A stretch of 64,000 nt of DNA, from the NCBI GenBank assembly GCA_018296165.2, contig JACKQL020000020.1, positions 806,001-870,000 on the forward strand, given 5' to 3'. Source of the DNA: Termitomyces sp. T153 (lineage: Eukaryota > Basidiomycota > Agaricomycetes > Agaricales > Lyophyllaceae). The position numbers and the translations under genes are program-made. The stretch's first letter is position 1. Every line of letters starts with the position of its first letter. The notes under the pieces were generated by a model. The model was not told where the DNA came from, did not search any database, and saw nothing but the letters and a program-made list of their open reading frames with translations. Shown piece by piece: positions 56,768 to 64,000 of this stretch.

Positions 56768-57889
56768 GGGAGCAGGTTTTGCACATGGGGGATAGATTTT
56801 TTGCTTCTGGGATGTATACAGCTGTCACTGATCATGTCCAGCTGTGTTACCCATCCTTCTTATCTGATTATGACTCTTACCTCAATTTTATTGCAGACAC
56901 ATTGTGCACAAACCCTGGTGTGAAGTACAATCTCTTTGTGTCATGTACTATGTTTGGTCTCCACTTCCCACACTGTTATACCAAATTTGTAAACAATATT
57001 CAATGGTTAGTAGAACCCCTTTTCCCATGATTGATTCCATTCTTAGAGGTGGAAGTCCAGAAAAGGGAGGCATGAAATGAATGCAGAATGTGTTTCCTGC
57101 TGAGCAGCTTAGTTTTGAACCAACATCTACACACCATCTACAAGCACTCATTCTCATACTACATTCTCTACTTTGCATCTTTCTCTTCCTCTTCACTGGT
57201 TACTTCTGAGGTATGACTGCATCAGGATCTTGCCCTGTGTTACTGCTTGGTCACACTCCTGCTTTGTCATTGACTGCACATCAGCTGTGCACTTGCTCCC
57301 AGCCCCTGTCTCCACTAAGTCATCCTCCTAAGGCTTCTTCCTCTTTTAGGACAACCATGGGAGCAGGATTTGCACATGGGAGATAGATTTTTTTCTTCTG
57401 GGATGTATACAGCTGTCACTGATCATGTCCAGCTGTGTTACCCATCCTCCTTATCTGATTATGACTCTTACCTCAATTTAATTGCAGACATATTGTGTGC
57501 AAACTCTGGTGTGGAGTTCAATCTCTTTGTGTCATGTACTATGGTTTGGTCTCCACTTCCCACACTGTTATACCAAATTTGTGTCTGCAGAAGGGGGGCA
57601 TGGAATGTATGCAGAATGTGTTTCCTGCTGAGCAGCTTAGTTTTGAACCAACATCACACACCATCTACAAGTGCTCATTCTCATACTACATTCTCCAGTT
57701 TGCATCTTTCTCTCCCTCTTTACTGGTTTTTTCTGAGGTATGACTGCATCAGGATCTCACCCTGTGTTACCCCTTGGTCACACCCCTGCTTTGTTGTTGA
57801 CTGCACATTGTCTGTGCACTCACTTCCAGCCCCCATCTCCACTAAGTCATCCTTTTAAGGCTTTTTCCTCTTTGGGGACAACCATGGTG
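56768..57889 (+). repeat. 591-bp tandem duplication
   Basis: GGGAGCAGG-TTTGCACATGGG starts at 56768 and again at 57359. Both units run through AGCTGTCACTGATCATGTCC and end in GACAACCATGG. The second unit is about 60 bp shorter because of a deletion near 57590. Each encodes a similar open stretch (GMYTAVTDHVQLCYPS), but neither has a start or domain I recognise, so I do not call a gene. Confidence 0.88.
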
Positions 57890-57943
57890 GACATTCCAGA
57901 GGCTGACAACACCAAGGCTTCCACCCATGATGGATCTGACCCT

Positions 57944-59153
57944 TCATCCAACAATCTTGGGGTCAATTCCAAGAAACCTCTGTCTGAGGGCCTCAAGGAA
58001 CCCTTCTCTCAGAGCCACATCACCTATGCCCCACTTCCCACAGATGTATGACACCATCTGGCAAGGCCTCAGTGGAGACAGCCTGCTATCAACCTTCTCT
58101 AGTATCATCTGTGGGTCTGCTGGCCTCCATACCTCCTCAGACTGCAATTGATTCCATGGGACTCCTTGAAGTGCAGTTAATGCCCTATGACAGGCAGCAT
58201 TTGTAAGTAAGTCCAGTGAAATGTAAACTGTCCAGCTACAGTTGAATACTTGCTGTATGTGGAGCAGGATTGGTATGATGTTTGGGTTCAATTCTGCTGT
58301 GGCCTGAGGAGGAGCCACAAGAAGTGGGCAAGAGGAGGGTAGCCCAGCCAGGGGCAATAGAATGGGTTGTGGATGACAGAGCCCCATGATGGTGCATGTA
58401 AGGCATAGGAGTGGGGTGGCTAGGTGGCCCATATGCTGAAGTGGAGGCAGGTAGCTGGTTCACAGAGGTGGAAAGGCAGGCTGTGGCCAAGAGCTGAAGG
58501 GCCTGACTGTAGCAGGGTTGGGGAGGAGCCTGAAAAACTGGTCAGGGCAGATGTAAAGCTGCATCATAGAACAACATACAAGGTAATGCAGGCTGTAGGC
58601 CAGCACTCTGTGGTTGTCAAGTCTGACTGCTGTGTGAAGGCAGCTGATGCACAGTGGTGGGTACTGGCTAATGCACAGCAGTGGGTACTACCTGTGCAAT
58701 ATCCATGCCATACCTCTGAAGGAGGTCTGCAAGCACTGCCTAAGAGATAGTGAAAAAATCTGAAGCCGTAGCAGGCAGTGCAGCACTGGTGGGTGCAATG
58801 GCTGTAACAGTGCTGGGAGGAGATGGCACCCAGGGGGCAGCCAGAGAATGTAAGAAGGTATCTGCTGTATCAAGAGAGAGTTGCAGTGCAGGTGTAGGAG
58901 CTGGACACTTGGAGGCTTGCCTCCTTGTGGCTTTCTTAGGAGATAGAGGCCATGATGTGGGGAAAGGAGGATTGGCTGCAGCTGAGGGCAGCAAAGGTGC
59001 TCTTGCAGGGGAGGTGGCATGTGAAGGGATCCAAACTGGTGAGAAAACTATAGTAGGAACCAAGGAACCAAGCATGTAGTGAAATTGCCATGGTGATTCC
59101 TCACTGTCTCTCACAGCTTCAGGCAAGTTGCAGGTTTCAAACTCAAAATTCAA
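57944..59153 (-). pseudogene. Decayed proline-rich coding region of unknown identity
   Basis: Two open minus-strand stretches, 59153-58740 (Pro/Ala/Ser-rich, containing SPWQFHYMLGSLVPTIVFSP) and 58432-57944 (NAACHRALTALQGVPWNQLQ and ALREGFLEALRQRFLGIDPK), look coding by composition. They are separated by a region with stops. I do not recognise the family; a retroelement Gag or a host gene relic are both possible. Confidence 0.35.
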
Positions 59154-59984
59154 TCACAGCAAAGAGTGCTTTGCTGGCCCAGAGGCTCTCATTAGCAGCC
59201 CTCTGGTGCATGCCATTGCCTACTCTTTCCAGGCCCACTATGATTACATCCAGCATTGCCCTGATTTTGGTGAAGGAATAGGGCTTGAATGCTTTACTTT
59301 AATCCATACATTCTCTCTGCCTAATCATTATCATACTACCAATCACCATCAATTCATTATTACAAAATATGGCAAGAAACACGAGCTTGGTAGAGTTTTG
59401 CAAGGACTGGCACCAGAATTGGTCGAGCAGCTTTTTGGCTTTTATTGCACTGCTCCACTTAACGTGATTGAATGTACCGCCAGGAAAACTTCGCATCACC
59501 GTTGTGGTAGGGCCGAAGGATGTGAAGACGGAAATGGAACGAATCTGGTATACACGAGTACTAGGAACATATTGTTAGTGGAAGGACGGAAATGGCGAGT
59601 ACGGACGAAATTGAAGGATGAGGGAGACGGACGGCTGTAGCGAACGGACTATGGATTGAGAAGAGTCGACTCAAAATTGGCGTTGAAACAGGACAGAAGT
59701 CGAAGGAAAGATAGAAGGAAGTAACAACCAGATGACGTCGGGAGGGGCAACAAATCGATTGAATGACAAAAGCAAGCTGGAATAAGGTTTGGGATTACGA
59801 GACCGACTGTTGGTCTACCTTAAAATCAGGGAGGGATCGCCGATCGCCACATTAAATAACTTCAGATATAAAAAGGACTACGATACGAAGAATAAAGTAG
59901 CTTTTTCCCCCTGTAAAATCGACTCGTTTCTGGTAGACTTTGGAAGATTCTTGACGCTATTCGCTGCTTGTGTTGACGATAATT
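59154..59984. other. Right edge of the CG-free block and unique spacer
   Basis: CG dinucleotides return at about 59380. The frame at 59128-59640 has no recognisable domain, and nothing else is supported. Confidence 0.4.
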
Positions 59985-60169
59985 CTCGTGGCTTGGTGTT
60001 CTGGTTGTTCCGTCTCTCGCTGCTTAGATCGTTGACGGGTCTTCGTGCTCTTGATAAACGAATAAGATGACTTTCATCTCGTGGCTTGGTGTTCTGGTCG
60101 TTCCGTCTCTCGCCGCTTAGATTGTTGACGGGTCTTCGTGCTCTTGATAAACGAATAAGATAGCTTTCA
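59985..60169 (+). repeat. 93-bp tandem duplication
   Basis: Two adjacent units start CTCGTGGCTTGGTGTTCTGG at 59985 and 60078 and differ at only a few bases (for example GGTTGTTCC and GGTCGTTCC). Confidence 0.92.
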
Positions 60170-60179
60170 ACAGACGCCC

Positions 60180-61565
60180 CTTTTTGATCCCATCAGTCGT
60201 TGAAAATCCTCGAGCTTCTGTGCATCCTCTAGTGAACTCTCTGACGGTTCTCATTACAAAGACAACTAGTTCCACTGGTGGCGAATACAATTGGCCAATT
60301 TACCTCTATCACTGTGTCACTCTTGCATACTAAAGGAGGCTCTTCGACCGCTCGCTATCTCTTTCTGAGGAGGCGTAAACTCCCTCGACACCGTGAATCA
60401 TTCTTACCCACGCAACAACCCCTTAATTCCATCTGTAAACTCGCACATCAACACAAAATGTATTCAATGCAATTGAGGCACCTTTTCTGCCTGCTGGATG
60501 CTTGTTGCCGATGCTCCTCAAGGCACACAAGTGACAGTATTTGATGTCAAATCTGCCTTTCGCATCATTCCTACTCTACCAAGTGACAGACTCTTCATGG
60601 CCCCGTCTATGGAGAACAAGGTTGTATTCAATCATCGACTGAATTTTGGGATATCATTGACACCCGGCATCTTTGGGTTGGTGGCTGATGCCATTGTCCA
60701 CATCTTTCTTTCTGAAGGTATAGAAGCGGTATTGAAGTGGGTTGACAATTTCATCTTCTTCCAATATGTTCACCTTAATTCAGAAGGGGCGCCCTATTAT
60801 AAATACTTGGAGGATCTGAACTGGTCCTTAGCGGATGATTTAGGCTGGCCCTGGGCTGCCGAAAAATTTGTACCGTTTAGCGAGAACTTCATTTATATTG
60901 GTTTCAAGTGGTCACTCGCAAGCAAGACCGGGTGCTGCCCATATCCAAACAGACTAAATACTTGGGAAAACTCTGTGAATGGACTCTGGGTGTTTTGTAT
61001 CACTACAGATGACCAATCTCTGATAGGGACTCTAAATCACGTCACACTAGTGGTACCTGATGGCCGTTCATGACTATTGAGTCTGTTTAAGTTCAGAGCT
61101 AGTTTTGCTAAGGACTCGCCACCCTGGACAACATAGAATCACTCCGGCGGTTATGGTTGACATTGATTGGTGGAAGGACACTCTCCTACATTCTCAGTGT
61201 TCCATGAAGATGATGCGACCTCCTGATCCCCTTGACATTTCTGTGTATGTGGATGCATCGACCTTGTGAGGCATTGCTTTCACCCTGAATGGGAAGTGGC
61301 TGGCCTGGAAGCTACTACCAGGATGGATGTCGCCCGAACGCAACATAGGCTGGGCTGAGATGGTTGCAATCGACCTTGCGGTGCACGCTATCATTACAGC
61401 AAAATACAAGAATTGCCATATAATTATTCATTCGGACAACGCAGGTTGCGTTGGTGCCTTAGCAGCTGGGCATTCTCGAAACTCGGCATGTAACTTCGTT
61501 CTGCAAAATATCATGTCGAATTTCCAGTCTCATTCTATCTGGAGTACCACTTCGTGGGTCTTGAT
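60180..61565 (+). pseudogene. DIRS-like reverse transcriptase / RNase H relic
   Basis: It opens with SVVENPRASVHPLVNSL near 60190. The frame from 60498 then gives VFDVKSAFRIIPTLPSDRLF, LNFGISLTPGIFGLVADAI and EAVLKWVDNFIFFQY (the polymerase box, usually K-W-V-D-D). DLGWPWAAEKFVPFSENFIY and IGFKWSLASKTG follow. An RNase H part (61327-61565) contains IGWAEMVAIDLAVHAI, IIHSDNAGCVGALAAGHSRN and WVLMSDNAANNP. Basidiomycete elements with this pair are usually classed as DIRS-like. The second catalytic Asp is Asn, and stops separate the blocks. No tyrosine recombinase was identified downstream. Confidence 0.8.
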
Positions 61566-61591
61566 GTCAGACAACGCGGCCAACAACCCAT

Positions 61592-61829
61592 TGCGCAGTA
61601 TATTTCCCTCAAGACGTCTATTATTTCCTTTTCCGCCGGCGTTACCCCCCTACCTTAGATCTTTCGTATCTGCAAGCATCACTCACTCTGCCCTACCTAA
61701 GTCAAGCGATTGCGCGGTATATTTGTCTCAAGTCGTCTACTATTTCCCTTTCTGCCAGCGTTACCCCCATACCTTAGATCCTTCGTATCTGCGAGCATCA
61801 CTCACAGTGCGCTACCTGAATGAATCAAT
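61592..61829 (+). repeat. 119-bp tandem duplication
   Basis: Units start at 61592 (TGCGCAGTATATTTCC) and 61711 (TGCGCGGTATATTTGT) and both contain GCGTTACCCCC and ACCTTAGATC. The repeat lies directly behind the RNase H relic. Confidence 0.88.
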
Positions 61830-63160
61830 CGTGACAGGTTGAATTTACATACTTACTTACTATACCTGATCTCGTCCTAAATAGATTTGGCTGGCATAGT
61901 ACATCGATCATGCAGATGTCTGGCTGAGCGAGCCGTGAATTGTGTCATGAGTTTCATATCTGGAACTGTCAGCCGCGTCGGATACACCGGCGGGTCAGGA
62001 GGTTGGCTGAGTCCTCTCGCACGCCTCGGCCTCCTCATTCTTACACATGGATTTCTTACGAGTTCTGGCGGACTATCACATTGACTCTCTTTTCACGACG
62101 AGAGACGCTTCTTTGGAGAACAATCTCTTCATTTGCTCCTCACAAAATACCGGCCTCCATAATCATCGTCCACATTTCAAACGTCGCCGAGAGAATTACG
62201 CTGTGCATCCATATAAAGTCGTGCAATTGTTGCAGATCAATTTGGTTATTCGAGATGCCTGGAAGGAATCCACACGTGGAAACCCGCATTGACGGTATCG
62301 TCGCTCGTATGAAGGAATAGACGTCATTCGAGTTTGTGTAGGCAGACAGCGGCTTCTACGGACTCAGACGCAACATACGTGATCCTGGTTGTTCAATTGG
62401 TTTCCCGGCAATCATTGTTCTCGTTCCTCTAAATGTCTTTCTGTACGAGATGCACTAATTGTGATTTATTTTGCGATGCTTTCCCTTCACGATATAGAGC
62501 TATTGAGGTGCTCACAGCATTCGACGAATATGAGTTGGAGGTTAGCCCTCAAATGAACGGATAAGGATAGCAAAGATGGTTGGACGTAACTTGTAGACTC
62601 AAAGATACATACGGACATTGTATTTGATCAGATAGGCAATGGACCGTTTATAGAGATGCACCGAGTGGCGGTGCGGCCGGAGAGGGATTATCGGCCCGGC
62701 CGATCACGATCAAGCTCAAATGGCTCAAGCCTCGAGATTGCAATTGAATTTCTAGTTTCTTTTGAACTACACATATCTTAGCACCTTGACTTGTGAAGTA
62801 AATCACTGCTAACGGACCTATAATTCTTTTGGGTAGCTCAAGTACTAAAACAAGAACCACGTGTGCAGCGACAAGAATAGACGCCCTCAATTAAATTGTT
62901 ATTTTGAGCGAAAGTTTCAATGGATGACGTTCTTCAAACTTTTGCTGCCACTTGCCTCTCCTCACTCGAAAATTGTGTGGCGGTTACATAACAGGGAGCC
63001 CCTGTTCCCCAGGACCAGGCAGCAACGAACAAGCCAGCGGCAAGATGATCAGAGGATTTGTCACACATACTGAGTTTGTCCTTGTTTTTTCACATCCTCG
63101 TCGTTTCCTCTTTCTTTGACCGCACAGCACACAGTCCATTTGTTTGTACCACGCCGCATC
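61830..63160. other. Repeat-derived and intergenic DNA upstream of the MADS-box gene
   Basis: 61870-62330 holds short, frame-shifted coding-like pieces (RFGWHSTSIMQMSG, CHEFHIWNCQPRRIHRRVRR) that may belong to the retroelement, but I cannot name them. 62330-63160 shows no feature; it should contain the MADS-box promoter. Confidence 0.4.
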
Positions 63161-64000
63161 ATGGGGAGAAGAAAGATTGAGATTCAGCCCATTACAGTGA
63201 GTTGCGGCCCTTACAACTCTTTGTTCGGACTATCAGGAGAAACGGAAAATTTTCTCATACCCTATCTCGCCCCTTTAATCATCAAATACAGTACTGAGTG
63301 ACCCTTTTTGTAGAACGAGCGTAATCGTTCAGTGACTTTCTTGAAGGTATCTCAACCCTGCCTACAAGGAGAAGGCTATTTTTGACCCAGTCTTGGCACT
63401 CGCCTCTTTTTATATCTTTTCCATTCCAGCGAAAGAATGGTTTGTTCAAAAAGGCCCACGAACTTGGTGTATTGTGCTCAGTTGATGTCGCAGTTATAAT
63501 TTTTGGTAGGTTCCTATTTTTCCTCGCCCAAGCCCGTACCACCATTTTGCCAAGGCCATTGTCTTGACAAGTAGTTCTATTTTTATCCAGACGAGAGGCA
63601 CGGCCATGATACAAAGCTCTTCCAGTACTCCTCATGTGACGTTCGCGACATTGTCCAGCGCCATCTCCGTGTAAGTCGGGACCCTTGGTTTTGAACCCTC
63701 CCCCTATTCAATCTCTATTCCAGCACAACGGCGAGAGGGATACTCGTGGACCGGCAGATTTTTCTGGCGAAAGTTCGGGCACCAGAAATGACGGGCCGGG
63801 TGATGGAGATGAGGAAGACGACGAGGGTGATGCTGAAGAGGCAGTTCCTTCTTCTCCCAAGAAGATGAGTTTGGGAACCAAGCAGAGCAAGGATGACGAA
63901 GAGTTCAAACCAACGGCTCGGGTGATCGCGGAGGTGGGTCTACTTTCTCTCCTTCATCCTCGTGCTGTAGTGGACGAATTCTTTCAGGCCGCTCTCAAGC
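63161..64000 (+). CDS. MEF2-type MADS-box transcription factor (RLM1/SMP1-like), 5' part
   Basis: Exons 63161-63196, 63314-63346, 63430-63505, 63591-63670, 63724-63933 and 63988 to the window end are in phase. The first four give [43 protein letters not shown] and [20 protein letters not shown]: a complete MADS domain of the MEF2/type II class followed by a MEF2-like extension. It binds A/T-rich CArG-like sites; yeast Rlm1 acts downstream of the cell-wall integrity MAP kinase. An acidic stretch ([14 protein letters not shown]) and an SPKK motif follow. The MADS domain is split over four small exons, two of only 36 and 33 nt. The 3' end is outside the window. Confidence 0.93.

Noticed and set aside
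61870..62330. Tyrosine recombinase of the DIRS-like element
   Set aside because: The coding-like pieces lack the R..H..R and Tyr signature, so the identity could not be supported.

Overview
The window looks like genomic DNA of a filamentous basidiomycete, probably an Agaricomycete. The reasons are many short introns (about 45-70 nt), a secreted laccase, a COMT-type O-methyltransferase, a small metallothionein, a tandem family of SRPK-like kinases, and a mix of Ty3/gypsy chromovirus, Ty1/copia and DIRS-like retroelements. No prokaryotic, organellar or rRNA signal was seen. Exon models were joined by hand from splice signals and reading phase. For the main genes the summed exon lengths are multiples of three.

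Layout. (1) 1-18250 is a transposon compartment. It holds a nested pair of solo LTRs (53-2528, both target-site duplications visible), an old C-to-T-decayed solo LTR of the same family (6351-7515), a full-length but broken chromodomain Ty3/gypsy element on the minus strand (9211-15581), a candidate tRNA-derived SINE near 16.2 kb, and a decayed coiled-coil coding stretch near 18 kb. Much of this DNA has almost no CG dinucleotides. (2) 18250-49300 is a gene-rich host segment with normal CG content: O-methyltransferase, metallothionein, laccase, Rab18-like GTPase, a broken MFS transporter, an SRPK-like kinase on the minus strand, a 103-residue unknown, a large BTB/CAP-Gly protein, three tandemly duplicated SRPK-like kinases on the plus strand (the first broken), and a mitochondrial-type DEAD-box helicase. 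(3) 49300-62900 is a second repeat compartment. It holds copia fragments in head-to-head orientation, a CG-free block with relics of an F-box/WD40 gene and an O-acetylhomoserine sulfhydrylase gene, tandem duplications, and a DIRS-like reverse transcriptase/RNase H relic. (4) 63161-64000 is the 5' part of a MEF2-type MADS-box transcription factor gene that runs off the window.

Functionally the host genes do not form one obvious pathway. Laccase, metallothionein and O-methyltransferase sit together and fit copper handling and phenolic chemistry of a wood or litter fungus, but co-regulation is not shown. The most unusual host features are the kinase array (modified catalytic loops, a shared GC-AG intron, repeated promoters), the tandem-BTB plus CAP-Gly architecture, and the two CG-depleted compartments that bracket the genes and preserve relics of host-type genes.
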